DNA of 64,000 bases from Myxocyprinus asiaticus (GCF_019703515.2 NC_059358.1:46200594-46264593), one strand, 5' to 3'. Counted from the stretch's first letter, positions 47,626-59,640 are shown. A program made the numbers and translations. The notes: generated from the sequence alone by a model not told the origin.

Positions 47626-47770
47626 GTTGTCAACGAGCCTCCAGTTACCCGAGGCTGTTGACGAGCCTGTCCAGTTCCCCGAGGCTGTTGATGAGCTTGT
47701 CCAGTCCCCAGAGTCTGCCCAATTCCCTGAGGCTGTTGATGAGCTTGCCAGTCCCCCGAGTCTGTCCAGA
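47626..47770 (+). repeat. Coding minisatellite 3, ~30-bp unit
   Basis: Diverged copies of GAGGCTGTTGACGAGCCTGT + CCAGTTCCCC (30 bp, 10 codons), with some length variants. Confidence 0.75.
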
Positions 47771-48125
47771 TCCCCAAGGCTATTGAGAAGTCTTCCATGG
47801 CTCCGCCCCTCTAGTCTTCCACAGTTCCACCCCTCGAGTCTTCCATGGCTCTGCTCCTTGAATCCTCAACTTCCCTGGCCTCTGAGTTCTCTGAGTCCCC
47901 TAGCGCCTTGCAGTCTGAGTCCCCTGGCCTCCGCCTCCTTCGGCTCCACCCCCCCAGTGCCACTTCCCTGACTTCCGAACCCTGCTCCCTTCCTAAAGCC
48001 ACTCCCCTGGTCACCAACTCCACCCGGGTCTACGCCTGTCTCTGGGCCCTCCACCGGCTCCACCATGAATCATTTTTTTTTAATGAGTTTAGAAGCTTCA
48101 GGAGCCGCTCCTTAGATTGGGACTC

Positions 48126-48589
48126 TGTTACACTTGGAACATTTGCCCTAGTGGCCACTAGAGGTCGCTAGTTGAATTTAAGACTCTCAGTTTGAAGTTC
48201 TGTGTTTTCCATGTCTATTCATGTGATATCCTGTTTCCCTCATGTTCATTGGTTTATTGTCTTGTTAACTTGTTATCAGTCTTTTCTTCATTGGTTCATG
48301 TTTTAGTAGTCATGTTATCTTGTTATTAATTTAGCCTTGTCATTGGTTGTCTTTGTCATGTGTTTACCTTATCAGTGTATTTAAGCCCTCTTGCTTGCTA
48401 TAGTCCCTGGTCATGTATTGTTGGTTATAACTCTGTTTCCATGTCTAGTCAAGACAAATCAGGTCAGGTCAAGTCATTTATGTTTGAATTGTTTTCATGT
48501 TCCGTTACCAGCACTGTAAATAAACTGCAATTGGGTTCACACTACTTTGTCTCCATCTGTTCCTATCTTCAGCCTGCCAGAATGTTACA
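48126..48589 (+). repeat. 3' LTR of gag-only element
   Basis: 464 bp, TGTTACAC...TGTTACA. Compared with the 5' LTR it has a ~35-bp extra stretch around 48248-48290 that repeats the CATTGG/TGTTAACTTGTTAT block, and lacks a few bases elsewhere. Confidence 0.85.
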
Positions 48590-48604
48590 ACCTCTTTGTA
48601 CTGG

Positions 48605-48650
48605 GAAATTGTACCCTGATGAAGGCTTTCTTAGCCGAAACACATTGGCC
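48605..48650 (+). ncRNA. Hammerhead-like ribozyme core, Penelope terminus 2
   Basis: CTGATGA at 48616-48622, stem II GGCT/AGCC (48624-48627 with 48633-48636), GAAA at 48637-48640, then CACATTGG. Core and stem II are identical to terminus 1; the sequence after GAAA differs by one base (CACATTGG against CACGTTGG), in the would-be helix III. Upstream GTACC could form helix I, but no good partner is seen nearby. Confidence 0.6.
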
Positions 48651-48690
48651 GTTTTAGATGTTAAATACAACTAATTAACGCTGATGTGCT

Positions 48691-49319
48691 CTGCTAAAGA
48701 TGTGATGCTGAAATACACAACCACAGGGTTACATTTTTATAAAGAGCCCCTATCAGGGATGTATAGAAACCTCCCTGCCAGACCTTCACTTTTTAACAAT
48801 TCATAAAAGTGATTAAAGCAATCGAAGCAAAGAAGATTAAATCTTTCAACACAAATCAGGAGAGCATGTGAGAAGGAGGTGTGAAAAGAAAATACATCTG
48901 AGCTAACACTCACCTCGGCTGACACAGGGGAGTCGTGCTTCTTAAAGTGTTTAGCTTTTATTTCATTCAGGATTGACATAATTGATTTTTAATGAGATGT
49001 TTATAGAGTGAAATGGTTGTATTGCTCAATCATTTGCTGGTTTGCCTGTTGGGCTCTGCTAGAGAAATTAATGTCATTCTCTGGTGTCCACTCTCATAAT
49101 ACTCTGCCTCAATGTCTCTTTATATTTTCCTTGCTTTCCAGTTTGCCTCTGTGCAGCTTACCTACAGTGGTTGAATTGGAATTTTGGAGGCACCTGATCT
49201 GCCCTAGAGACTATTGACACTCTATGGCACTTGACACTCACCTATGCCAAGGTCAAACATTGACTAGAGGGAAGAACAATACTTAATATAATGAACATTT
49301 AAGGTGTAGCATGTCATTT
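48691..49319. other. Intronic sequence
   Basis: No repeat or coding feature recognised. Confidence 0.45.
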
Positions 49320-49990
49320 CCAACATGAGCACACAGGAAATCGACATGTTGCTACAGAATCTACCTGTACCCTAACATCGACCTCATTCCACTGAGTTAC
49401 TGTCAAGCGCCCATCAAACATTTTTGCATCAATTCAAATGTGTTTACCTTTTTCTGCTGTGGCACTACTGATAACTCGTTGCGCGAGGAGCCTCAGAGAC
49501 ACAAGTTCGGGTCCCTTGAATATCAGGAAGTAATCATATTCTCATAATCAATAATGATTGTGATTCTGAGCTTACATTTTCCCTCTGAGATTATTATTGT
49601 TATTTTAGCCTGGGGTTTGGGTTAGGGCATATGGTTACTGAAATATGCATTCCTGTTGACTGTATTACATCATTTATAACTTAAAACAACTAGGTTTCCT
49701 TTTGGCACCCCTCTATGGGCATTTCACCTGGAAACTGAAGCTCACTTGTGCCCATACGTTCAACAACACTTCCAGCTTCAGCCACTGGGGGAAGTGTTTT
49801 GAATTTTGGGAAGCACAGACCAATTTTAGCTGAGGAACTTTCAACCTACTTTCACCAAATTCACATGAGATAATTCTGTAATTACCATGCTGCTAGCATC
49901 ACTAAGCATAATTGCAAAGACAATCAATTCTGTTTTCAAACTTCCCCTGTCTGCCACTGGTCAGATAGTCTCACCCCAAACTCACGCGAT
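49320..49990 (+). repeat. Dispersed repeat (family A) with tRNA-like segment, copy 2
   Basis: Same ordered landmarks as 29545-30175. The tRNA-like block here is TGGCACTACTGATAACTCG (A-box-like, 49460-49480) with CACAAGTTCGGGTCCC (B-box-like) at 49500-49515, which is clearer than in copy 1. Confidence 0.55.
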
Positions 49991-50304
49991 TGGTTGAGTA
50001 TGCATGCTAAGTTGAAGTGCTTACTGTGGATCAAACAAAACCTGGACTGGAACATGCATATACAAAATGCAATGGACTGACAAACATACTGCTAATCCTT
50101 TTTTTTTTACCACAAGTGGCAGATTTCCATTATGGATCATTCCAGCCCACTGTAACCAAAAAAAATAGTTTTTATGAAGTTTCACGACCTTTTACTCTAG
50201 AATCTTTTTTTTATACATTTTGTCAGATTTTTTTATTTATTTTTGTATTTTTTTGTCCAAAGTGACTTGGACAGTGGAAGGTATACATTTATACCGGGTA
50301 TGAA

Positions 50305-52163
50305 CCCTCTGGGGTCTGAGGGTGTTTTGGGCCCTGGAGAAGTTTTGACATACCTTGACATTTGTGCTTTTTTCAGTTGCTTAAAAACATATTAATGTCT
50401 AAAATCTGATAACACTGTATTCAGCACAAACTGGGCTACAATAATATGTGAGCAACATGTATGTACATGTCTGTGTGTGGTTTTTGAAAAAACAAAAATT
50501 TTAACTCACTGAAATAAGGCCATATAACACATACTAAACATTTGTTCACAAGACTTTTGAGGACTGGATCTTGTAGCCTAGAATTTTTGCTACAAAAATG
50601 ATGTGAAACCATCCTGATCACTCATTCATACAAAACAATATAGTAATTTAACTTTTGTAAGACACTTTTAGTGTTAGAAAGGCCATATGCGAGGAGGCGT
50701 GGATGATCATGAATATTGATGTGATTCACACCTGAGGAGACAAAGACCCCTCCCCTGAGAGAGAATGAATGTTTGTTGCTTATTCACATAATCAAGTCTA
50801 AGTTAAATGAAGTAATCTGACTATACATTTTCTTTACATAAAGACTTTACTTAAAAACTTTAGACTTACACTACTGTTTAAAAGTTTTAGATTGGTAAGA
50901 TTATTTAATGTTTTTAAAAGAAGTCTCTTCTGCTCACCAAGGCTGCATTTATTTGATCCAAAATACAGAAAAAAACAGTGATATTGTGAAATATTTTTAC
51001 AATTTAAAATAACTTTTCTATTTGAATATATTGTAAAATGCAGTTTATTCCTGTGATCAAAGCTGCATTTTCAGCATCATTAATGCAGTCTTCAGTGTCA
51101 CATGATCCTTCAGAAATCATTCTAATATGCTGATTTTATAATATGGGCATATTTACAGCACATTTTACACATTTACACCTGAACAGATATTTGTAAGCAC
51201 AAGCTTCGTTGATGATAATGAGGCAGCATAAACACTAGTTAAAATATAATCTAAACATTCATATTATTTTTATATCATAATACATATCTTATATATATAT
51301 ATCATACAGCATACAATTTAAATACCTACTTTAGCCGAAACAACATTTAAATGTAACTAAAACTTGCCTATTAGGACATATTTCAAATTTCAATACTCTG
51401 AATCCTGGCTGGCAAGTCTGGAAATAGTCCAACTAGTAAAATATGTACATGTTTATATAAAATAGCATGTCAACTAATGTAAGTAAAGACCTACTCATCC
51501 AAAATTGTATCCTCGGCTAGATCAAGACGATCTTCAAAATGCAAACGTTCATCGGAGTCCCGCTCTTCTTCTGAGGAAAATGTGAACTCTTCGTCACCAT
51601 CCAGGACCATCTGTGTAGCGTGCCATCTTCCAAACGCGCAGGAAAGTGAATGAATCTGATGATGAACTTGATGTTTTTTAAGGCACTGTTGGGGGCGTTT
51701 ACCATTTGCACTGATCACCTCAGCACATTACCGTATGAATACCGTATGAGCCAGGTGAAACTGTACATCGCTTTGTTTCATACAGACTACATTGCAGGAG
51801 AATCTTTGTTTTAAATTTGAATTGTTTTATTTAAAAGTAGACATTTTAAGCTTTCTTTTGACATATGTTTCATGTTTGTGTGATAAGTATTCGCAGAGTT
51901 CCAGTTCATTTTTGTGACGTGTTTCAGAAAGATGCTCGTGGAGACGGCTGAAAGTGCACCCTGATTATTTTCTTTATTTTACAAAAGCACAAGGTTTTGT
52001 TGTTATTGTGAGTGTACACAAATAAAAGTAGACCCTTTATAGTTTCTAATGATGTCTTACACTTATCTGTATGCCCAAAAATGACAGAGTATTTTAAGTT
52101 GTTTCCATTGTTATGAGGAAAAAACCAGCAGGACACGCCGGCGCGTCCGTCGAGCCCAGAGCG
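50305..52163 (-). mobile_element. piggyBac-like element, copy 2
   Basis: 1859 bp, collinear with copy 1 (5338-7249). Starts CCCTCTGGGGTCTGAGGGTG; right end GTCGAGCCCAGAGCG followed by TTAA (52164-52167). The left flank is TGAA where TTAA is expected, so one base has changed. Relative to copy 1 it lacks the T-rich stretch and several short blocks. Exon remnant at 51493-51626. Confidence 0.75.
51493..51626 (-). pseudogene. piggyBac-like transposase N-terminal exon remnant, copy 2
   Basis: ATG at 51624-51626 (MARYT), then a deletion relative to copy 1 shifts the frame, after which DGDEEFTFSSEEERDSDERL and FEDRLDLAEDTILDE are readable. The donor site of copy 1 (GTAAGT) is changed here (GTAGGT). 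No catalytic part is present. Confidence 0.55.
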
Positions 52164-52167
52164 TTAA

Positions 52168-54370
52168 AGGTATACATTTTACCATGGAATCAAACCAACA
52201 TAGTCTCATGGCAACTCATAATAACTCATCTGAGATGATGAAATCATTAGATATCGTATAAATTGGCTCGAATGAAAAAGTATGATGTTTATTACCATAC
52301 AGACAAACAGTCAGGATGACATTGTTGCGTCATTTTGTTGTTTGTAAAAAGTTGTAGAATTATGCCAAAAATCGTGCAAATGCCTTTATGCCTTTTTTAA
52401 GATATGAGCAATCAAACATAGTGGCCCGTTTTTTTTTTTTTTTTTTTTTGTTTTTTGGGCCACCCTGTATGTATCTTGAACTTATTCATCTTAATAATCT
52501 ATAGACTTTTTAAGTGTTAATAACTCTGAGTGCAAAATTGAGGCTTTGGCAACTACCCATTATCCCAAAAAGTTTTCATTGGTCAAAGATAACTTATGGG
52601 GGCATTTAAATAGTAGTTATTAAGAATTCATAAAGGTTTTAGCTCTATAGTATTATTATGTATTTGTTTTTTGCAAATAGTTGATTCATGTGATATCGAC
52701 ATTAAGGTGATCTGTGTTCCCTTTGGTCAAGCTGGACCCTGTTAACTCTAGTTCAGTTCACCTTGTGCATGTGCAGCTGAACAGGTACACGTATATGCAT
52801 TTCAGTGGTGAAAGCAAATAGAGTTAACTCTACTTAAGTCCAGTTACCTTAACTTAAGTAGTTAAGTTCATTTTATATGAACACCAAGTTAAGTGAACTT
52901 AATAACCCAAGTTTTGGAGACACTATTGCTCAAATCAATTTAAGGAATGAGTTTATCCAATCAATTGCTTAATGTCAATTTATGAGGGTTTTCATTGTAG
53001 GTTTATGGTTTGAGGAAGGGTTATACTTTATGGTTAGATATAGGTTTGGGTTAGGGGCTAAACTAAAACATTTTTTATTTTATATTTTCTCTGTTGGAGT
53101 AAAAGCTGTATGTTTTTGTATGAGCTAACTCATAATATTTCATATGGTTTCACCATCTCATACTATTATTAAGACTTGTCATGAGATCCAACCTTTGACC
53201 TCGGCATTGCCAGTGCCATGCTTCGCCAGTTGAACATCATGATCACCTTGTATAATCTCTAAGATGGAAGCTACCATGTTTTACAAGTCTTTACCAGTCC
53301 TCTGTCATTAGCATACACTTCTGGGCTGCTTTGGTACAGAGTAAGCCAGAGTGATAGATCCATAAATCTTTGATGAAAATCTGAAGAAAGCCAAAGCATG
53401 CCTCCCAGGAGAGACTGTGTGCACCCTGAGCTTTGATTCCCCCCAACACTGTGCTAATACACACACACACACGCATGCACGCACGCACGCACGGGTAATA
53501 GCGCTGTTTATTGAGTATTCAGGTGGAGGCCCTGTCTTTTGTTTGTCTGATGTTATTGCTTATTTATTATGCACAATGCATAAGCCGGGCTCATTGACGA
53601 GCGGTGCCTCAGTGCTGGACAGGTGACTAAGGATAATGTGTATTTTCTGAAGATAGACAGTGATTGACCCAGCCTCGGCTGTCCCCTTTTTATGGCTCGG
53701 CCAGATGCTGGGAACAGGGGGAATGGGGGCGTTCGCTCGTGTGAATTCATGGCACGTCCATGCCTGACAACGCCTCATCACATGTCTCAGCTTGGTGTCT
53801 CATCTCCCTCTGAGACCAGTGCCTGCCACTTTGCACTCCCTTTGCACTGTGATTGATTAACAGGCGTGGAATGGCGGACAAGTGATTATGAAGCTATTCT
53901 GTGTGTTGGTGTAGGATGAGGTTGGAGGATGATTGACAACTTTGTAATGGTGAGACACAGTCACCAGTCAAACTTTACCAACATACATCCCTCTAGTCAT
54001 TCTGGCCAGCAGCTTGTGACTGGGACCACAGGGCACACAGCATGAGCCACTCGCCTCCCACTGTATTTTCACACCCACTCGCTTTCATCAACACTCGCTC
54101 CTGGACAGATTATTAATATCATAGTGGTTATTTTCTTCCCCAAGTCATCAGGGAACCTTGTCAAAGACAGCATCAACTAGCACAGTGAGGGTATTTATTT
54201 GTCTATTTCAGTAGGCATTGGAGTTAGCCATCTAAACAACAGGGCTGTCAAAAGATTCAAGTAATCCATCAGTTAATGCATAATTCATATGAGGGACACA
54301 CTGATATGGCTAGTTTATTAGAACGGAATAAAACAGTTTTTAATGAAAATAATAATAAAAAAAAAAAAAA
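52168..54370. other. Intronic sequence, partly repeat-free
   Basis: T-rich homopolymer at 52431-52449 and a CA/GCAC run at 53459-53493. Region 53190-54240 has an even composition and no repeat I recognise, so it is a candidate for conserved non-coding sequence. No exon is supported. Confidence 0.45.
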
Positions 54371-55175
54371 ACATTTTGTGTTCCCGGTCAAAAATGACCA
54401 GCCCACTTAGATTTTTTATAAATCTGTCATATTGCATATATTATCACAAGATAATGAATTAGATCTTTTATGTTTTTATTTTTTTTTTTTTTATAGAAGG
54501 GTTCATTGAACTGAACTCATACCGGGCTAGTGGGAGGAACTCCCTGCCAAAAAAATATCAAAAAAATAAATAATAATAATAATCATTATAATAATAATTA
54601 CATCATAAATGAATAACCACTTGCTTGATCTGAACAAAATACTGTATGTGTCATTTTATATCTTACAATTTGGACTTTATAATGCATATAGCTGATCCTA
54701 CCAATTATTCTTATATAATGTGTTTTAATTTGCTGACAAATAAGAACTGTTTCATTTTTATCATTTGCAAATTTGTTATCACAACTGTAATATTCAGAGT
54801 TGGTAAAACCATAAGAAGACGAGATTGTGTGTTATATATCATTGGAAAGATCTAAATTAGTAGAATGCAATGAGCAAATTTGTTTCACTCAGAGGCCAAA
54901 CAGCAGTAATAGTGTATGAAAGTACCACTGACACACATAAATATAATAAACAGGAGAGTCTGTCAGGTCTGTCAGGGAACACAAGTGTAACAAAGTGAAA
55001 TAAAACCAAAAAAGGTAAAGAAAATAGTCCCTTTTTTCATATACCATATGTGAACAAAGTCAAGGTATTTTATTCCAGTTGGATTAAGTAAAAAAAATAA
55101 ATAAATACAAATAAATAAATCTTAAGAAAAAAAAAAAGTTGTCCGGGTCACCATGACCGGAACACAACATCAAGG
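54371..55175. mobile_element. Non-autonomous TTAA-type repeat, probable
   Basis: Left end CATTTTGTGTTCCCGGTCAA; right end, on the other strand, CCTTGATGTTGTGTTCCGGT, next to TTAA (55176-55179). Both carry GTGTTCC-GGTC blocks in inverted orientation. The left TTAA is not present. An ORF-free AT-rich interior. Family not named. Confidence 0.5.
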
Positions 55176-55179
55176 TTAA

Positions 55180-57345
55180 TAATACTTTAAGTTTTAATGA
55201 AGAGAAACTATATTAATGTTATAATGAATATAAGGGACAGTAAATGTTCTGTGTTTGGTGGTGTCAAGTGACATACTGCACTGTATAATATAAAATGCAA
55301 GTAGCAGTTGCAGTCCTGGATGCTGATTTGTCAATACAGTGTTTCAATTGTGCTAAAATCCACAATGTATTCACAGACATAACGGCAAACATCTGTTCAC
55401 CATATCACTGTACAGCACCCCCATAGGCAAACGTTTAGCATTAGTTTACATGTCATTAGCGTAAGGATGACGCCTAATGATTTTGCTGAATAAAAGTACA
55501 GTAGATTTTAGTGAAAATCAGTGTCCTTGATATTTTTTATTATTTAGTGTTTTAGGATTTCACGCTTAAATGACACCCAAAAGTAAGAGTCTTTACCCAA
55601 GAGTAAGAGGGTCAAATGCATGGTATCAATTTATTGAAAACCTTTCATTATTTGAAGAAAATGTATTAGGATCAAGCACAGAGACTCTCATGCCTCAACT
55701 CTGCTGACAAAACACACAAACAATGAGTGCTAGAAATAAACGTTTTAGTTATTATTCATGTTTGACATTATACCTTTTAGAAATTATGGATGGAAGGTCA
55801 TCAAATTAACATCAGTGATGTGAAGGATAATGTTTTAGTGAATCTATCGCAAAGAAACCATCGCTATAAAGAGAAAAGCCATTAGCGATAAAAAACACAG
55901 CTTGTCATGGCACTCTTTGAGGGATATTTTAGCATCTTCTCATCATATTGTGTCAAGTGTGGGCTTGTTTGATTCGGAACTGTTTGCTGTAAGTTATGAT
56001 ATGCCATTTTCTATATCATGTTTATTTTTCATGAATTAATAAAACAAAATGTAATAATAATTTCTGTTTATCTGTTTATTATACTTATGGATTTCATACG
56101 CTAATACTCACTGTAGTTTGGTTCCTGAGTGAAAAAAATTACCTCGTTATATTCTACTAATCAAGACCTTTCCAAAGATATATGACACATTGCTGTGTGA
56201 TCTTTCTGCTATTTTTACTGGTTCTAAATAAGATCACTGTGATCGCAAATGTGCAAGTTCTGAAACTGTAAAAGTTCAAATTTAAAAGCAGTATTTTAGA
56301 ATTGTTCAGATTAGCTATATTCATTGTAAAGATAAGAGTCTAAGATTTAAAATGACACCTATTTTGTGCAGATCAAGCAAGAGGTTGTTGAATAAAACAA
56401 TAATATATTTATTTATTTTTTCCCCATAATCAGCACCCTCTAGAGGGCCCAGTACCAGGCCTCTCCAGGTTTAAGAGGTTTAAAGTATTTAAGAACCTTG
56501 ATGCCATGCTATATTGTGAATATAGTCCCAATATATACACAATACTCACAATAAAGCACAGCCTTTTGTATATTTTTGCTTTATTAATAAAAACCACTAG
56601 CTAAAGTGTATCTAAATCACTGGCAATATGAAGATCGAATCCAACTGTTTATACATACTATAAAATATACTGTTTTACACCAATGAATAGTATAAATACA
56701 TACAATAGTTTAAAAACACATTGCTCACTAATGGACACATGTCTTGATATAGCACTTGATTTATTATTATTGTATGTTCTACCTAGATTGTGTGGTTGCG
56801 TATGAGATGTGTTATGTTTCATTTTTGGGCCGGCCTTATTGACTTATTGCAGTTATTTCAGTCCATCTGTAATCTTCAGCCTTGCTGGTTTACCTCTGAA
56901 TCATTTCCCTGCAAACTCACAAACAGCCATGTGTGAAGTTGCAGTGTTATTAGAGCAGAGCTGTCTTTAGCCACAACCTTGCGGCAGACAATCAGAGACA
57001 AAAGCTGGAAAATGACAGGTTAGCCTATGATTTATTTGACAGGATGGCAATTTCTGAAGCCCCTTCAGGCATGATTTCCATACCGGCCTCAGTCTGGGAA
57101 GTGTTGTGATTGCTTTTCAATCATCCAAGGCAAACACTAATTTGATTTTATTTTGGTCTGTGGAATGAGAGGTCTTCTGTATGGAGGGCTGTCAATATGT
57201 CTGGCAGTCAACTGAAGGCTACTATGACACTCTGTGATTGGTTGAGTTGAATATGCGCCAATCACAGATCGTGACATTGAAATTTTCACATGTTCTAGAG
57301 GCTGCTGCTGGCTATTGACCCAAGTGCATTTGCATGTGTTTTCAG
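55180..57345. other. Intronic sequence upstream of the first exon
   Basis: No transposon boundary recognised. 57020-57345 is of even composition and contains the branch/acceptor region for the exon at 57346. Confidence 0.5.
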
Positions 57346-57489
57346 ACAGATGCTGCTCTGATGTATGACGCAGTGCATGTGGTGGCTGTGGCCGTCCAGC
57401 AGTCTCCTCAAATCACCGTCAGCTCACTCCAGTGCAACCGCCACAAGCCCTGGCGCTTCGGCAACCGCTTCATGACACTCATTAAAGAG
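57346..57489 (+). CDS. grik2: Kainate receptor exon (ligand-binding region side), grik2-like
   Basis: Internal coding exon of a kainate-type ionotropic glutamate receptor, a plasma-membrane ligand-gated cation channel at excitatory synapses. The exon is 144 nt (48 codons, phase 0 at both ends). It follows a ttttcag acceptor and is followed by a GTACCA donor. It starts [13 protein letters not shown], contains [15 protein letters not shown] and ends LIKE, matching the distal amino-terminal domain of vertebrate GRIK1-3. The combination [18 protein letters not shown] fits GRIK2 better than GRIK3 (NSLQCHRHKAWRFG) or GRIK1. No stop or frameshift is present. The next in-phase exon lies 4.4 kb downstream. 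No upstream exon was recognised in the preceding 57 kb, so that intron is very long. The paralogue call is from recall of the protein family; receptor class is near certain. Confidence 0.88.
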
Positions 57490-57927
57490 GTACCACACAA
57501 CACACTGTGCCTCATTCACTATCAATGTGTACACACATATTTATGTGTAAAACTCAGGGCTGGGAGTAGATCCTAAAAGAATCAAATCAATCGATTCCAA
57601 AGCGTTGGGAAACGAGAGTCTGGAGAATTTGGAGTCTTTGGATCTGGAGAATTCTGCTCAGAGGTGTGACATGTTCAGACTGTGTTTATTTCCTTTATCA
57701 CCAAACTGCAGGTAAACAAAAAAAAAATTATTGTCTTATACGTTTGACTCATTTGTGGTCCATCAGCCATTAGGAAATCATATCCGTTTGTTTGTCAGTA
57801 TGAAACAATCACAAAAGCCCTTCGGCACATCCATAGTCCAGCCTTATTTTACTTGTTAAAAAAACTAGTAACCAAGTAAAATGCCAGATTTGTGACAGAA
57901 AATTGGCACTACAGTAACATTTACAAT

Positions 57928-58134
57928 AACACTTTACAATAAGGTTCCATTTGTTAACATTAGCTATCATGAACAAACAATGAACATTCTATTTTTTTTT
58001 TATTTTTATATTAATATCATTTATACATTTTTGTTAATGTTAGTTAATAAAAATGCAATTGTTTATTTTTAGTTCATGTTAGCTCATAGTGCATTAACTA
58101 ATGTTAACAAATGGAACCTTATTGTAAAGTGTTA
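57928..58134. mobile_element. Palindromic MITE, complete
   Basis: AACACTTTACAATAAGGTTC at the left and GAACCTTATTGTAAAGTGTT at the right; the whole 207-bp unit is roughly palindromic. The interrupted copy lies at 7954-10781. It could form a long hairpin in RNA. Confidence 0.85.
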
Positions 58135-58778
58135 CCAATTTGCCTGATGTTAAAACACTGTCAGTGTCCACAATCAGATGACAGAGCAGGATCAGATAAA
58201 AGTGAGTTTTTTTTTTTCATAAATCTGGAAATCATGAAATTAAAGTGTGTTGTTTGGACATATTAATTCACTAGCACCAATAAAGAAATTGTGCTTTTAA
58301 CATTATTTGAGGTAGTTTTTAAAAATAAAAGCATATCAGCTTAGCCAACCTTCCCTTAAATTCACACTATGCGATTGAAGTGTCACACATTTGGATACAG
58401 ATAGATCCATATTTCTCATTATAATATGCATTACTGCTTAGAAAATGTCAAGATCGTTTGTCATTCAAACTATCAATCATACTTCAATTATGCTTATATT
58501 TATTCCAGAAAATTAGTCTGGAATAAACTCCATAGATTTTGGAAACCTGGAATCAGTATCTAAGTTAATTCAGAAAAACCTGTAAAACCTGTGATATTTG
58601 TAAACAAAGTCATGATTCATCAATAACCTTGCACTTATTCTTTTTTTTTTCTATATTAAGGATACAGTTTAGGACTAACTGAAACCACATGTATGCTCTC
58701 TCTTTTTTTTTTTTTTTTTTTTTGGTATGATTATTAGCAAATAAGATTACATTTTACATTACTGTTCCATTTGTAAAG

Positions 58779-59640
58779 GGTTTATAAAAGAGTTCATTAA
58801 TGACGATTACGTCATTTACAAATGCATTATAAATTATTTATATGCAGTTATAAGAACAGTTTTAACAACATAAATAACAAGGATACATGCAGTACTTGCC
58901 AAAATGCTGAGTGAAATTAAAGTGCTTCATAAATATACTTATTCATACTTTTATTAATCAAAAACATAAACAAGAAAAAGGTATACTCTTGTTTATGTAC
59001 TTTAGTGTTTTTTTTCCTATGGACCTGCTGATAATTTATCATGTGTGCTTTGTTTTTTTTCTTTTCTTCTCTTTTTGTACGATAATCAAAAAAAGAAATT
59101 CCCTTATTCATGATTTATGTCACAATGCAGCACAAAAAGACTATTATAGTGAGATTAAAAGGAGAGATTATGCCATTTTGTGTTTCTGTTATTGACTGCA
59201 ATGTCTTGACTTACTTGTGTACACATTGATGTCAAAAGAATAATGTTACTCCGAGTGCTGTCCCAGCTTATCTAGTCCTAGTTACCTAAAGTCCTCTGCA
59301 AAAACACTTTTCAGGTCTTCATGGTCATTCACAGTAAATTTCATATAATAAAGCCTGATGACCATTAAACCACACTCAACTTTATGTACATAGGCTTTAT
59401 GTACATAAGCTACTAATATTGACAGCTTTTTAATAAGCCCTTAACAAGTGTCCACTTTACATGAAGGTACATTTTCATAGGTTACGAATGTTGACGAAAT
59501 GTTATTAAGCATTTATATCATGCGTTAAAATGGCTTACTATTTGGCAAAATTTGCATGAAAGTCACCCTGTTAATTCATGTTGTTATAATATTATATATT
59601 AGTCATTAAGGAACCCCCTTAAGAAAGGGTACATTATTGT
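58779..59640 (+). mobile_element. Dispersed TIR-type repeat (family B), copy 3
   Basis: Left end AAAGGGTTTATAAAAGAGTT; right end CATTAAGGAACCCCCTTAAG with AAAGGG. Interior landmarks as in copies 1 and 2, including ATGTCTTGACTTACTTGTG and GTGCTGTCCCAGCTTATC. No ORF. Confidence 0.65.

Larger units (their letters stand above)
46837..48020 (+). pseudogene. gag-like ORF remnant with three tandem-repeat blocks
   Basis: First part (46837-47019) reads MNPAGTLIRLRQGDRPIKVF, then FVVEFCGPCHRVSFNE and FFHAGLNEPINSLMPPGEID, ending in a stop. The 'RLRQG...V.EF' and 'F..GLNEPI' patterns match the capsid region of fish Ty3/Gypsy-like gag proteins. After the stop the frame continues YIDFALLLSGSTFTVEV. Then come Pro/Glu-rich repeats: EPEFPTMV-type units (47125-47210), 39-bp units (47408-47600) and ~30-bp units (47626-47770). 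Frameshifts break it. No zinc knuckle was seen. Confidence 0.65.
46376..48594 (+). mobile_element. LTR retroelement, gag-only, with 5-bp flank duplication
   Basis: Two LTRs (46381-46820 and 48126-48589), about 440 and 464 bp. They start TGTCACACTTGG / TGTTACACTTGG and end CCTGCCAGAATGTTACA. They contain GCCACTAGAGGTC, TTTAAGCCCTCTTG and AATAAACTGCA (polyadenylation signal). Flanks are GCCTC and ACCTC, a 5-bp duplication with one change. The ~1.3-kb interior encodes only a gag-like stretch and repeats; no protease, RT or integrase. It must have moved with proteins from another element. LTRs differ by several indels, so it is not very young. Confidence 0.82.
46311..48690 (+). mobile_element. 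Penelope-like element terminus 2, split by an LTR element
   Basis: 46311-46380 reads GTTGATCAGCTACTGATG, then GATGGCCAAGACTATATATT. 48590-48690 continues CCTCTTTGTACTGGGAAATT, then the hammerhead core and GGCCGTTTTAGATGTTAAAT. The minus strand of 43145-43300 gives the same order uninterrupted, which shows that the LTR element at 46381-48589 has inserted into this terminus. Orientation is opposite to terminus 1. Confidence 0.75.
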
